Part shown: positions 8,767 through 20,748 of the stretch, piece after piece
How positions within the stretch are numbered: the first letter of the stretch is position 1
Layout of the letters: the number at the start of each line of letters is the position of its first letter
Source: Zygnema cylindricum
Taxonomy: Eukaryota > Streptophyta > Zygnematophyceae > Zygnematales > Zygnemataceae
NCBI GenBank assembly: GCA_037447655.1
Contig: JBBHKE010000893.1
Location: 760,090-788,303, forward strand
Reading direction: 5' to 3'
DNA length: 28,214 bases
Position numbers and translations under genes: made by a program
The notes under the pieces: generated by a model
What the model saw: only the letters and a program-made list of their open reading frames with translations
Database searches by the model: none
Told to the model about the DNA's origin: nothing

Positions 8767-9409
8767 CCTTAACTCGGCTGCATTTGTGATTTGTCGCATT
8801 CCATTAGTTTTCACGAGTGCGCACTCTTCTCATGCGTGACAACTGACAACATCTAAACGCCGTAGAGCCGCTTCCGACAGGTAAAAACGAAAAAGCCGTT
8901 CCATTCCTTTTGTCGATATTGATCGAAAACTAGCCGTGCGGAAGGCAACCCATTACTGAAATCCGACATTTCTGAAATCCAATGGAAACGCAGATCATCT
9001 ACTGTACTATACTGTACTCTATCTTCTCCCATAAGGGCAAAAAGGTCGTTGTAACGGAGAACTTTTCGGAAGCGCATAAAGCGGAAGAACCCGCGAGTGC
9101 ATTTCCTCCCAGAGAAGGAAAGAATTTGACCTTGTTTCGTCGTTAGGGAGTTGCGAGAAAGCTTTTGCACGTGGTAGGCGTCTAGGAAATGATGTTGTAT
9201 GTCGTCACATCCCACCAGGAAAGGAATAAAGAAAAAAAAATACGAAAAATAATGAAAAAAGGTTTGAAAAAAGTTGATTAAAATGCGTAAGCCTTTAATT
9301 CCGCACAAAAACTCAAACGAATGGCAAAAGTGTTTTGGAAATGCACACGTACCGTACTGCCGTACTGCTGTAATATGTGTCAATGACAGAGTAAAAATTG
9401 CTTATGACA
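8767..9409. other. Unassigned region with one 176-codon open frame
   Basis: The only long frame is 8853-9383 on the minus strand, starting M-T-H-I-T-A-V. It shows no domain I recognise; it has a Phe/Tyr-rich hydrophobic stretch and then a charged C-terminal half. It could be a chance ORF or a decayed exon. Nothing else is seen in this stretch. Confidence 0.3.
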
Positions 9410-9457
9410 GTGTCACGTTTTTCATTTTACGATGTGTCACGTTTTTCATTTTACGAT
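9410..9457. repeat. Perfect tandem duplication, 2 x 24 bp
   Basis: Two adjacent identical 24-bp units begin GTGTCACGTTTTTCATT, and a partial third unit follows (GTGTCATGTTTCATT). The length is a multiple of three, so overlapping open frames carry an 8-residue repeat, but no gene is supported. Confidence 0.9.
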
Positions 9458-9920
9458 GTGTCATGTTTCATTATTTTGTCACTCTTCCAAAACTTCCAAC
9501 GTTGTTGGATTCGGTGGATTGTACACTTGAAGGTACACGAGGTCGCGTCTCTTTTGTTGGAAATAGCAAAAAAAAAAAATGCTCTTCGTGCCCTAATTTT
9601 GGAAACTCACTACACCGCCAATCGCTATTAGCGTATTGAACGCTAATTCGGTGCCGCTTTTTTTTTCCAAATTCTTAAATAACATAAATTATTATGTTTT
9701 TTCCTTTACGCCATTTAGGGTTTTTTGTCCAATTAGCGTAAAAACGAAAGTACATTGTCATTTAAATAGTGTGGTGTACGATAAGTGTTTGACCGTACAA
9801 AATTGTATCTTTTTAAGTGAAAAGTATAATTAATGAGTTTTAGTAACCGCAACCGCATGAGATTATGCGATCTAAAACTAAGACAAAATCGGGCTGTCAA
9901 ATATCACTTTCGCACATATT
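9458..9920. repeat. AT-rich stretch with dispersed repeat copy 2
   Basis: Around 9610-9800 the motifs CGCTATTAGCG, CGCTAATT, TTAGCGTAAAAACGAAAGTAC and CCGTACAAAATTGTA resemble parts of the repeat at 7487-7650 and the sequence flanking copia-B at 22928-22945. No gene is seen. The stretch ends at the target duplication of copia-A. Confidence 0.45.
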
Positions 9921-10134
9921 CGTCCTGTTGAAATAAATAGTTTTTGGTATTTTCTAGGTCTAAAATATTAGCAGAAACAGATAAAGAAATTGCAGGCAGC
10001 CTGCCTCCATCTCTTCTCTCTTGCCCCCCCATACTTGCTGTAGCCAATGAAGAAGAGAGAGAGCGATGGAGCCATGGCTGCCTCAGCTCCATAGGAAGGA
10101 CTAAAGAGTGACTTAAGTCACTCTCAACAAAAGG

Positions 10135-10205
10135 TTGAGTCCAGGAGGACTCGAACCTTCGACCGACAAAGCGCGGCGTAGCCGTTAGCTCTGACCAGTC
10201 TGTCG
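10135..10205 (-). other. tRNA-like segment (A and B box) inside the copia-A 5' LTR
   Basis: On the minus strand GGTTCGAGTCC (10147-10157) is an exact internal Pol III B box and T-loop, and TGGTCAGAGCTAACGGC (10181-10197) resembles an A box/D-arm at tRNA-like spacing. The anticodon and acceptor stems are imperfect, so this is not called a functional tRNA. The copy in the 3' LTR has a perfect T-arm. Confidence 0.55.
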
Positions 10206-10702
10206 TAGAAGTCCGTTAGGAGATATAGGGTTTGATATGTACTTAAACTATTGTATTGTATTGAAACCAATTAACTGAAATATGAACAAATGAACATAGA
10301 ACTAGTTAAGGTTTAGTGCGGACGTCATTTCGCACGAAACAAATGAATCGGACATTTGTTTCGACGGTCGACATTTAATGTCGAATTTAATCCGACGGCA
10401 CACATCATCACTGAGATCGCAAAATGGTTACTCTAGATTTTATGGATGTGGCATGACCTGGCGCCGCGTGGAAGGATGACATTTGGTCACGGAAATTTCG
10501 GGGAACATACGGACGAGTGGAAAAGTGACACGCGTCCACTCAGTGGCCTTGTCGTACACAAGCCGTACAAATAGTACATTGGTCGTAGTACTTTTCTGTA
10601 CTTTACTATCATATGATTGGTTCGTACTTCATTACATAGGGGTTGTGAGAGGGGTTTAGGACTTAGGAAAATTTGGTAGATACCTTTCTCTAAGAGAGCT
10701 TG

Positions 10703-10709
10703 TATAAAA
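10703..10709 (+). promoter_or_regulatory. TATA box of copia-A LTR
   Basis: TATAAAA follows GAGAGCTTG. The 3' LTR keeps the same box at 16035-16041. At the equivalent place in the copia-B family all three LTRs read TGTACA, so the box is missing there. Confidence 0.6.
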
Positions 10710-10923
10710 TTGGCATTTTTGCCGGCTCATAATTTATCGGCTAGTTGGTCGTTTTCAGTGATTCTTTTTCCTACGGACTCAGGGGAGTCCATGCTCCACA
10801 AGGGTGCAATCAAACTGTTAGTTTGCCTTCTTAGGAAGCAGTGGTTGTGGCTTGAAGTGGGTTAGTGAAAACTATCTAAAGGTTTCCTCAATTTTGTAGT
10901 CTAATGGAGGGCACAAAATTGCG

Positions 10924-10937
10924 AATATGGGCCCACC
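10924..10937 (+). other. Half-tRNA primer-binding site of copia-A
   Basis: TATGGGCCCACC (10926-10937), directly after the LTR, is complementary to the anticodon arm of initiator tRNA-Met. Copia-B has a longer match. The first bases here have mutated. This is the primer type known from Drosophila copia, rather than the tRNA 3' end used by most plant copia elements. Confidence 0.8.
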
Positions 10938-12035
10938 CTCTAGGGTGCCCACCTTCAATGGATTTGGGTTCATCTATTAGGAAGCCATAATGAGGGGGGC
11001 TTTGTGAGAAAAATGATACTGGGGTATTGTTAGTGGACAAGTGAAACGTCCACCTTCGGCAACTCCACCATGATTTGGAGGAGTAAGGTTTCCTGTAGCA
11101 GCGACCGCCTCCGCGGAGGAGGCAGATGATGGGGACAACAATGTGTCCGAAAAGGAGAAAGGGAAAGAGACACCCCTCACCCCTATTGCCACAGCATTAG
11201 GAGCGGCGCCCGGGAAGACTGTGGAGAAGGATACTCAAATGTGGGAAGACGTAAACATGGCTGCCAAGAACTTCATTCTAAGGCACCTCACTCAAGCTTT
11301 AGCCACCCCTCACCTTCAAATTTACAAGGCCGAGGATTTGTGGGTGAGTTTGGTGGAGATTTATAGAGCTGGTACTATTCAGGAGCTCTTGTTGGCTGAG
11401 CAAAAGCTAGTGAGTTACACTTACAAAGGAGGAAAGATGTTAGATTACTGTAATGATCTTCATTGTTAGTGTATAGAGATGGAAAGTGCCAGATGGAAAG
11501 GTAGAATGAAGATGAAAGTTAACACTCTCATCATGAAGTTACCAAACGAGTACGACAACATTGTGTACCGAGTACAGGAATTGATTGATAGTTCATGGAA
11601 GTGGAATACAGTGGTCCGTATGATACTTGTGTACGAAAACACGATGGAGATTCGGAGAGGAGGAAAGAGCATTCAAGCTCTAGCTGCAGGAGGAGACCGA
11701 TGGGGGAAGGTCCCGAAGAAATCGTACAAAAGGGAGAGAGATCAGTATGGAGGACCAAGGCCCCCAAAGAGCATTTATCATTTTTGCACAAAGCGCAGAC
11801 ACTTTATCCTGGATTGTGTCAAGCAGTCGGAGCTGGGGCTCCAAGAGAACCGTGGAGCGGGTTCTTCCAAAGGGAAGAAAAAGTACTTTTGGTCACAAAA
11901 GTGACAGAAGAAACTGGAGATGAGTCTTATGAGGAGGATGGAGAGCTTCTTCTTGACGAGAGTCTGGAGGAGAAGGAGATCCCTTGAAGACAAAAGTGTG
12001 CCCTTCGAGCAATTCGGGAAGCTCCACATGAAGAA
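10927..12035 (+). pseudogene. Copia-A gag, broken
   Basis: From the ATG inside the primer-binding site the frame reads M-G-P-P-S-R-V-P-T-F-N-G, a typical copia gag start, but meets a stop within about 20 codons. Intact pieces follow: 11143-11469 (ending at a TAG after N-D-L-H-C) and 11479-11904. The central gag region (F-I-L-R-H-L-T-Q-A-L) is clear. The zinc knuckle near 11770-11820 has lost its first Cys, now Tyr. The region ends at the TAG at 12036-12038, shared with copia-B. Confidence 0.85.
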
Positions 12036-12038
12036 TAG

Positions 12039-15000
12039 ATCATCGACTCAGGTGCATCCATGCATATGTGTCGTGATGAGGAACTCTTCACTAAGCTAAG
12101 AAAGATCCCTACTGTAGAGATAGATATTGGGGATAGGAGAGTGGTTACTACAAATTTAGTGGGGTCAGTAGATCTGAAAGTCTTAGTGGAGGGTAAGACT
12201 TCTATACTTACATTCTCAGATGTACTCTACATTCCTCAGCAGAGTAAAAATCTTGTCTCTACATCTGGGTTAGATGACAAAGAGTTTGATGCATTCACTA
12301 GAAAGGGAGTCTTTACAGCTAAGTATGGGGATAAAGTTCACTTTACGGCAGATAATGGTAGCCAAAGAATGTTTAGGCTTTACCTTAGTAATGAAAATAA
12401 GAATGCTTACTATGTTGGTGTTTCTAAGTTGATGATTGGCATAATCGGTCGGGGCATGTGCATTTTGAAAGGTTAAGGGAAATGAAAAAGCTTGGGGTAG
12501 TATAAGGCATCCAGTTCGGGGATAATGAAATGATGGATGATTGTAGTGGTTGTGCTCAAGGTAAGGCTCACGGACTACCCTTTCCCAAAGCCGCCTTATA
12601 TAGAGGTGAGAAAGTCCTAGATTTGGTCCACACAGATATCTGGGGACCTGCAAAAGTACCTTCTGTTGGAGGAAAGAAGTTTATGTTGACAGTAACAGAT
12701 GAGTGGTCTAAATACTCTAGAGTCTACTTCCTAAAAACAAAGTCTGAAACATCAACTTACTTCAAAAAATATAAAGCCTGGAGTGAGAAGTTACATTAAA
12801 CCCCCATTAAGAGAATAAGAAGTGATAATGGGGAGGAATATACCTGTAACAAGTTTAAGGAATATGTGAGAGATGAGGGAGTGCATCACCAGAAAACTGT
12901 ACCATATAACCCGGAACAAAATGGGGTTGTTGAGATGTTGAATCAAACACTAGAAGATAGTGCATGCATTATGTTGGCCGACAAGAAAAGAGGAAAAAGA
13001 TTTTGGGCAGAAGCAATGAATTGTGCCAACTACATTAAGAATAGAGTCCGTACCTTAACTATAAAGGGAGTGACACCTTATGAGAGATGGGTTGGAAGGA
13101 AACCAGATATCTCACACCTTAAAGTATTCGGTAGCCAAGTTTAGAGTCTTGACACGGATAGCAAAATCTGGAAACTAGATGCTAAGGGAAAACCTGGATA
13201 CTTTGTGGGATATGATGAGGATGTCAAGGGATTGAGAGTCTATGACTTAGCAAAGAAAGATATCATACTGGTCAAACACCCACTTGTCATGGATGAAAGG
13301 AAGTCATTTGACCCCTTTAAATATACAAAGAAGATTAGAATCACATTTTGAGTCAGAAAGTGAGGAGAACTCGTTCGTTCCCGAAAAAGACATGAGTGAA
13401 ACCGTGATTGCAGAATCAAGGAGATCCGAGATACAGCAGATTCACCGGAAACCTCACATACTCCTATGGACTTTGAGGAGATATAACAAGTGAGACCAGA
13501 ACCGGCTTCCACGGACAAGGGAGACGATGAGACAGTGAGGAGAAATCAAAGACTTCCATCCATTCCAGCTTCGGAGTTTGAGGGAGGGAGAAAGAGCAGC
13601 AAAATGTTACAATAAAAGCAGGCCGCTCATAAGGAAACTAAGTTATCTCACCCAGATGAGCCTCAGTCTTACTCGGAGGCAGTGAATAGTGCGGAGAAAG
13701 AATAGTGGATTAAAGCCATAAATGATGAGATGGCCTCCATCATGGAAGAAAATACTTAAAAACTAGCGGATTGTCCTCTAGACAAAAAACGTATTGAGTG
13801 TAAATGGGTATTTAAACTAAAACTAAACCCCTATAATACCATTGAGAGATATAAGGCTTGATTGGTAACAAAGGGGTTTACCCAAGAGGGGATTCACTAT
13901 GAGGAGACCTTTGCTCCAGTTGTTCGGTTCCCATCAATAAGGATTCTCCTCAGTCTAGCAGCAGCGGAAGTCATAGAAATACATCAGATGGATATTAAGA
14001 CTATTTTTCTTAATGGTGAGTTAGAGTAAGAAATTATCATGAGGCAACCCGAGGGGTTCGTGGAGGAAGGAGAAGAGAGCAAAGTGCTCATAAAGTCCTT
14101 GTATGGACTTAAGTATGCTTCTTGACAGTGGAATAAGAAACTAGATGAGTTTCTCACTGGTCTGGGATATATCCGGATCAGCTCTGATCATTCTATCTAT
14201 ATGTTTGAGGATGAGAATGGTGTGATTTTATTGCAATTTATGTGGATGATCTACTGGTGTTAACTTAGTCTTTAGAAAAGATCAATAAATTAAAGAAAGA
14301 TCTTAGAAGCAGGTTTGACATGAAAGATTTAGGGGAGGCAAAATACATTTGGGGATCGAAATGGAAAGAGATATGGGGAAAAGGATTATCAGACTTACTC
14401 AGAAAGAAGCAATAGGTAATATGCTTGAGAAATTCTAGATGGAAAATGCTAACAGTTGTACCACTCCCATGGACTTGAAAAAAGTAAGTGATGGGAGTGT
14501 AGAAGGAGTGATAATCTTAAACGATCAGATGAGTCCAGAGGAGAGATAGTTTATGAAGTCTATCCCTTATAGACAAGTCGTAAGAAGTTTGATCTATTTT
14601 ATGACCTGTACCAGGCCGGACATAGCGGCAGCAGTTGGAGTACTCGGTATGAGTCTTAATGATCCTAGGAAGAGAGACTGGGAGGCAGCCAAGAGAGTCA
14701 TGAGATATCTGGTGGGAACTAGAGAGTTTTGGTTGCATTTAGTAGGGGAGCACACTGACATCACTACTTAGAGTGATGCCAGTTATAGGGACGCACCTAT
14801 GAGAAGATGCACTTCCGGGTATGTGTTATATGTGGGGGAAGGTGCTTGTTGTTGGAGCAGTAAGCAACAAAAGTTGGTTGCTCAGTCTACTATGGAGGCT
14901 GAGTTTATGGCTTTTTGTTCGGCTGTGAAAGAGTTGATGTGGGTCAAATCCTTGTTGTAAGAATTGGGGTATATGAAAGAGGGAGTGCATGAAGTCTTTT

Positions 15001-15236
15001 GTGATAATCAGGCTGCCATTGCCATTGCAGCCAATCCAAAACATCAATTTAAGGCTAACCAAATAGACATAAGATTAAACTTTGTGAGGGAAAAAGTTGA
15101 AAATAAAATTGTAAATCTTTTGTATAAATCCGATGAAGAAATGGTGGCTGACATTATGACCAAACGTGTGCCCTCTCCCAAGCTAAAATATTGTAGAGAA
15201 AAATGGGGATTAAAAGAAAAGTTAAAATTAGACTAG
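12039..15236 (+). pseudogene. Copia-A pol (protease, integrase, RT, RNase H), broken
   Basis: The protease active site I-I-D-S-G-A-S is at 12039-12059. GAG-pre-integrase with C-S-G-C-A-Q-G-K-A-H (about 12540-12575) leads to integrase with H-T-D-I-W-G-P, S-D-N-G and P-E-Q-N-G (12630-12930). RT starts near 13780, with H-Q-M-D-I-K-T at 13982 and Y-V-D-D near 14238. RNase H has C-D-N-Q-A-A at 15000 and D-I-R-L-N-F-V-R-E-K-V at 15065. Stops include 13142, 13757, 13859 and 14027. Frameshifts occur near 12440, 13330 and 14225. It cannot make a working polyprotein. Confidence 0.92.
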
Positions 15237-15249
15237 AAAATAAGGGGAG
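15237..15249 (+). other. Polypurine tract of copia-A
   Basis: AAAATAAGGGGAG lies immediately before the 3' LTR and starts directly after the pol stop. It is identical to the copia-B tract. It primes plus-strand DNA synthesis. Confidence 0.9.
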
Positions 15250-16257
15250 TGTTGAAATAACTAGTTTTTGGCATTTTCTTGGTGGAAAATATTAGCGGAA
15301 ACAGATAAAGAAATTGCAGGCAGCATGCCTCCATCTCTTCTCTCTTGCCCCCCATATTTGTTGTAGTCAATGAAGGAGAGAGAGAGAGAGCAATGGAGCC
15401 ATGGTTGCCTCGGCTCCATAAGAAGGACTAATGAGTGAATTATGTCACTCTCAACAAAAGGTTGAGTTTGGAAGGACTCGAACCTTCCACTGGCAGAGCG
15501 CGGCGTAGTCGTTAGCTTTGACGAATCTCTTGTAGAAGTCCGTTAGAAGATATAGGGTTTGATATATACTTAAACTATTGTATAGTAGTGAAACCAATTA
15601 ACTGAAATATGAACAAATGAACATAGAACTAGTTAAGGTTTAGTGCGGACGTCATTTTGCACGAAACAATTGAATCAGACATTTGTTTCGACAGTCGACA
15701 ATTAATGTCGCATTTAATCCGACGGCACACATCATCACCGAGATCGCGGAATGGTCACTCTGGCTTTTATAGACGTGGCATGACCTGGCGCAGCGTGGAA
15801 GGATGACATTCGGTCGCGGGAATTCTGATGAACATATGGACGAGTGGAAGAGTGACACGTGTCCACTCAATGGCCTTGTCGTACACAGGCCGTACAGAAG
15901 GTACATCGGCCGTAGTACTTTTCTGTACTTTACAGTCATATAATTGGTTCGTACTTGAGTACATAGGGGTTGCGAGAGGGGTTTAGGATTTAGAAAAATT
16001 TGGTTGGTAGTCACCTCACTCTAAAAGAGCTTTGTATAAAATTGGTTTTTTTGTTGGCTTATACCTTATCGGCTAGTCGTCTGTTTTCAGTGATTTTTTT
16101 TCCTACGGACTCAAGGGAGTCCACGCTGCAGAGGGGTGCAGTCAATTTGTCACTTTGCCTTCTTTTATGCAGCAATGGTTGTGGCTTGAAGTGGGTTTGT
16201 GAAAACTATCTAGAGGCTTCCAGAATTCTGTAATCCAATGGAGGACACAGAATTGCA
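15250..16257 (+). repeat. Copia-A 3' LTR
   Basis: It starts TGTTGAAATAACTAG and ends AATTGCA, then target duplication CGTCC. The TATA box is at 16035-16041. Its antisense tRNA-like segment (about 15461-15530) has a perfect T-arm: stem GGAAGG/CCTTCC with loop TTCGAGT. Confidence 0.92.
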
Positions 16258-16262
16258 CGTCC

Positions 16263-16474
16263 AACAACGATGTTTCGATTATGTTAACGTACGATTTGTC
16301 AGATTTTGTACAAGTACCTATATTAGTGATTTTGCAACCCACATATTTTTTTTTCAAAGACCCAAATTAACATTAGTAACGAATTACAATGTAAGTTTTT
16401 TTTGAAAATTTTCAAATTCGTAATTAGAGTAAATCACTGTAATTATTCCTATACGCTAAAGAAACATGTACGTT
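16263..16474. other. Short spacer between copia-A and copia-B
   Basis: AT-rich, no ORF. TTTTTTTTGAAAATTTTCAAATTCGTAATTAGAGTAAAT resembles, in pieces, the sequence at 24405-24450 just after the solo LTR, so it is probably part of another dispersed AT-rich repeat. Confidence 0.4.
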
Positions 16475-16479
16475 AATAG

Positions 16480-17527
16480 TGAAACTCTGAGACCTCCATA
16501 AGTCCTCAGAGTGGACAGCTTCCAAGAAGCCTCTAGGATAACCCTGACCCCTTTGTGTTTCAGCAAAAATAACTGCCACCCCGACAGACAAAAACTCTAA
16601 CCAACTTCACCCCTGTGAAGACAAGACTCCCGTGAGTCGATAGCAAAAAGAATCTTTGAATTTGCTTCCCTGAGCAGTAAGTTAAGGAGGGTCAAAGGTT
16701 ACCTTTTGTACAGAAGCTCTCTGGGAGAGAGGGTCCTATCTTCTAATTTTTCTAAGTCCTATCTCTCTCACAGACTCTATCTACTGATGTACAGAACCAA
16801 TCAGATTACAGTTCCGTACGCAAAAGTACAGCTGCCGGTGTACTTTATGTACGGACATTGTACGACATGGCCTAAATGTCGACACGTGGTATGTCCGGAT
16901 TCACTCCTTTAATCCCCGAAGATGCCGCGCTCCAATGTAACATCGCCACGTGTCATCCGATGTGGCGATGCCCACAAACCGCCGATTTCTTCTTCCGCAA
17001 TCTCGGCGCTAATTCTGGCCGTCCGATTAAACTCGTATTTGATCGTAGCCGTAATAAATACACGCGCGGTATTTGTTTCGCTTACGAAATCTATGCGCGG
17101 TATTGATTTCTTATCCGTACCGCAATTCGTACTTTTACATACCAGATCTATGTATCCCGTTAACAATTATAGTTAAATGATTTATCCTACAAATTAATGT
17201 TTAATTAATTATCGTACTACACAATGCGTAAGACTACTTCTAGACTTAATGGCTAAGGCTACCGGCTATCTACTATCTGTCGGCCGGCAGGTACTAGGAT
17301 CAAATCCTGTGGCCGGCATATACCTTTTAGTAAATAATCCCCTAACTAGTATAAATTTCCCGTAAACCTCAGGATAGCCTAGGTAGCCATGGCTCTAGCT
17401 TCCTCTCCAATTTCTCAGTGACTGCGACAAGTTTGGGAGTTTGGAGAGAGAAGTTAGAGGTAGGTTGCCTCGCCTTCTTTATTTCTATTCAGACCTAGAA
17501 AATACTTTAAATCCATTAATTTCTACA
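16480..17527 (-). repeat. Copia-B 3' LTR
   Basis: In element sense it runs TGTAGAAATTAATGG to GAGTTTCA. On the plus strand it begins TGAAACTCTGAG and ends TTTCTACA. ORFs seen inside it on both strands (for example 16909-17176) recur in the other LTR copies and have no gene support. Confidence 0.96.
17241..17337 (+). other. tRNA-like segment (A and B box) in copia-B LTR, antisense to the element
   Basis: TGGCTAAGGCTACCGG (17250-17265) resembles an A box and GGATCAAATCC (17297-17307) a B box. A TTTT follows at about 17334. It sits at the same relative place and on the same antisense strand as in copia-A, with identical copies at 22641-22737 and a diverged copy in the solo LTR (about 24066-24160). 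Confidence 0.5.
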
Positions 17528-17540
17528 CTCCCCTTATTTT
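17528..17540 (-). other. Polypurine tract of copia-B
   Basis: On the minus strand AAAATAAGGGGAG precedes the 3' LTR and directly follows the pol stop at 17541-17543. Confidence 0.9.
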
Positions 17541-20500
17541 CTAGTCAATCTTTAATTTCTGACCACACTTCTCCCTGCAGAAAATTAGCTTAGGGGAAGG
17601 CACAGGTTTGGTCATCATATCTGCTACCATCTCACTATATGGTCGGTACTCTAAACTGATTATTTTATTTTCTACTTTCTCTCTAACAAAGCTGAGTCTG
17701 ATGTCCATGTGTTTGGCTTTAAAATGATGTTTAGGATTGGCAGAAATAGCAATTGCTGCCTGATTATCACAAAATATTTTCTGCACACCACTCTTAAGAT
17801 GACCAAGCTCACCAAGCAAAGACTTGACCCACATCAATTCTTTTACAGCAAAGCAAGAGGCCATATACTCAACCTCCATGGTGGACTGAGCAATAACCTT
17901 TTGCTGTTTGCTACTCCAACAGCAAGCCCCATCACCCACATATAATACATATCCAGAAGTGCATCTCCTCATCGGAGCATCACTATAACTGCAATCACTC
18001 CAAGTACTGATGTCAGTATTCTCCCCACCCAAATGCAACCATAGATCCCTAGTTCCTATTAATTATCTAAGGACTCTCTTAGCTGCCTCCCAATCCCTAT
18101 TAGTGGGAGCATTTAGACTTCTACTCAGCACTCCTACAGCTGCATCTAAATCCGGCCGGGTACAATTCATAAAATTGATTAGACTTCCCACTACTTGTCT
18201 GTAAGGAATAGTCTGCATAAACTTGTGTTCTTCAGGAGATAATTCCTCGTCTTAGACTATGACTCATTCTTCCTCACTCCCCTCACTTCCCTTCTTCAAC
18301 TCCATTGGAGTTGTACAACTATTAGCTTTATCCATTTGAAATTTTTCAAGCATGTTCCCTATTGCTTCCTTTTGAGTCAATCTTATAATTATTCTTTTTC
18401 AGTCTCTCTCTACTTGAATTCCCAAAATATATTTTGCTTCCCCCATATCTTTCATTTCAAATCCCCCCTTAAGATCTGTTTTCAGTTTATTAATTTTTTC
18501 CATTGATTTACTTAAAACAAGCAAATCATCAACATAAATTGCAATAAATATAAAACCTTCCTCATCTTCTAAAACATAGATTGAGTGATCTGAGCTGATC
18601 CGGATATATCATTGACCAGTAAGAAACTCATCAAGCTTCTTATTCCACTGTCGAGGCGCCTGTTTCAAACCATAAAGAGATTTAATCAATCGGCATACCT
18701 TACTCTCCTCTCCTTCCTCCACAAACCCTTCGGGTTGTCGCATGAAGATCTCCTCTTCCAATTCTCCATGTAAAAAGGTTGTTTTGATGTCCATCTGGTG
18801 CACTTCTATGTCTTCCGCTGTTGCCAGGCTGAGAAGTATGCGGACGGAGGGAAATCTGACCAGGGGGACAAAGGTTTTCTCGTAGTCAATTCCCTCTTTT
18901 TGTGTAAATCCCTTTGCCACTAATCAGGCCTTATAGCGCTCGATTGTGTTATCTGGGTTCAGTTTTAATTTGAAAACCCACTTACAACCGATTGGTTTTC
19001 GGTTAGGTGGACAATCCACCAGCTCCCAAGTATTGGCTGCCATAATTGAGGCCGTCTCCTCATTGATGGCTGTCTTCCACCGGTTTTTTTCTGGACAAGT
19101 CATCGCCTCTCCATAAGTTTGAGGTTCATCTTGATGAGATAGTTTAGTTACCTTGTTATGAACCTGTTTTTCTTGCAGTCTTTTGCGACTTCTCCTCCCC
19201 CCCTCAAAATTTGAGGCCGGAATAGATGGTTCTCGTGGAATCTTTCGAACAAACTCGGCTTCTCCCCTATCCCTTGATTCCGAATCAATTTCCACCACGT
19301 CTTCCGCTTCGGGTAGAGTTGTTACTGGAGTTTCCACGGTCGAGTCCTTTTCGGTCTGATTTGTACCTGCAAGAATGTCATCGTCTCTAAAACCCGGATA
19401 GTTAGGGAGCTCAAAGTCATCGGAATTTTCTGACTCAAATCTGATTTTTACTGACTTTGTATATTTGAAGGGATCCACAGACTTTCCTTCATCCATAACT
19501 ACTAGATGCTTTACTAAGATTATATCTTCTCCTTTTAGATCATAAACTCTACATCCTTTAACATCCTCTTCATATCCTAATAAGTATCCCGGTTTTCCTT
19601 TAGGATCTAGCTTCCACTTAGACCGATTTGTATCTAGACTGAATACTTGACTACGGAAAAACCTTTAAGTGAGATAAGTCTGGTTTCTGGCCTGTCCATC
19701 TCTCATAAGGTGTTTGATCTTTTACAGCTAAGTAAGAACTCTATTCTTGAGGTAATTAGCACAGTTCATTGCTTCTGCCCAAAACCTTTTTCCTATCTTT
19801 TTATCCGACAACATACTTCTAGCACTATCACTTAGTGTTCTATTTAACCTTTCAGCCACCCCATTCTGTTCCGGGTTTTCTGGAATTGTCTTTTGGTGTT
19901 GGACCCCATCTTCCCTCATAAAATCCTCAAACTGGTTAGAAGCATACTTTCCACCATTGTCACTCCGTATTCTCTTGATTGGAGTTTCATGGAGTTTTTC
20001 GCTCCATGCTTTATATTGTCTAAAACAATCCTGAGCTTCTGACTTGTTTTTCAAAAAATACACCCGGGAATACGGAGACCAATCATCAATCATAGTCATC
20101 ATAAATCTCTTCCCCCCCGGTAAGGGCACTCTAGCTGGTCCCCAAATATCTGTGTGTACTAGATCTAGAATTTTTTTCTCCCTTATAGGTGGCTGTTTTA
20201 GGAAAGGGTAATTTGTGTGCTTTACCTTGAGCACATCCACTACAATCACTTATATCATCACTCTCACTGAACTGAATCCCTTCCACCACACCCATCTTTT
20301 TCATCTCTCTTAACTTATCTAGATTCACATGCCCAAGCCTCTTATGCCACATCATAATTTCATGAACACCACTTTAATAAAGTTTCTTCGTTTCATTACT
20401 TAAGATCAGCCTAAACATCCCATGGCTACCTTTCTCAGCAATGAAATAGACATCCTCCTCAAAACTAGCAGTAAAGACTCCTTCCCTACTGGTAGTGAAA

Positions 20501-20748
20501 AAACCCTTATCATCTAATATAGATGTAGAAATAAGGTTTTTGTTCAGCTACGGAATAAACAATACATCGGAGAATGTTAATATGGATGTCTTTCCTTCTA
20601 CTAACACTTTCACATCTACCAATCCTACAAGAGTAGTGGTGACTATCCTCCCATCCCCGTACTCTATCTCTACGGTGGGAATCTTTCTTATCTTATTGAA
20701 CAGGTGCCTATCCTTACACATGTGCATGGAGGCACCTGAATCTATAAT
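17541..20748 (-). pseudogene. Copia-B pol (protease, integrase, RT, RNase H), broken
   Basis: In order along the minus strand: protease I-I-D-S-G-A-S (20748-20728); GAG-pre-integrase W-H-K-R-L-G-H and C-S-G-C-A-Q-G-K (20345-20220); integrase H-T-D-I-W-G-P, R-S-D-N-G-G and P-E-Q-N-G-V-A-E-R (20150-19850); RT K-G-F-T-Q, H-Q-M-D-I-K-T and Y-V-D-D (18920-18530); RNase H with S-G-Y-V-L-Y, C-D-N-Q-A-A and D-I-R-L-S-F-V-R-E-K-V (18038-17541, uninterrupted). Disruptions include TAG at 20550, TAA near 20376, a frameshift at the seven-base A run (20171-20177), others near 19735 and 19660, TGA at 18926, and stops near 18390, 18255 and 18070. Confidence 0.95.

Larger units (their letters stand above)
9926..10923 (+). 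repeat. Copia-A 5' LTR
   Basis: It begins TGTTGAAATAAATAG. The end is set by comparison with the 3' LTR, whose last bases are AATTGCA; here the final base has changed, giving AATTGCG. A TATA box TATAAAA lies at 10703-10709, so U3 probably ends about 25-35 bp later. An antisense tRNA-like segment lies at 10135-10205. Confidence 0.9.
9921..16262 (+). mobile_element. Copia-A: complete, inactive Ty1/copia retrotransposon with target duplication
   Basis: The element (9926-16257) has two LTRs starting TGTTGAAATA, a primer-binding site, gag, protease, integrase, reverse transcriptase and RNase H in Ty1/copia order, a polypurine tract and a 5-bp target duplication CGTCC (9921-9925 and 16258-16262). 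LTRs differ at roughly one position in ten by eye and by small indels (998 against 1008 bp), so it is the older of the two elements. The coding part is broken by many stops and frameshifts. The protein order and motifs match copia-B, so the two are sister families. Confidence 0.95.

Noticed and set aside
16876-17176. ORFs on both strands of the copia-B LTR, repeated at 22276-22576 and 23626-23958
   Set aside because: They recur only because the LTR is repeated, overlap each other on opposite strands and show no domain; the solo LTR copy has diverged without keeping the same frame limits.
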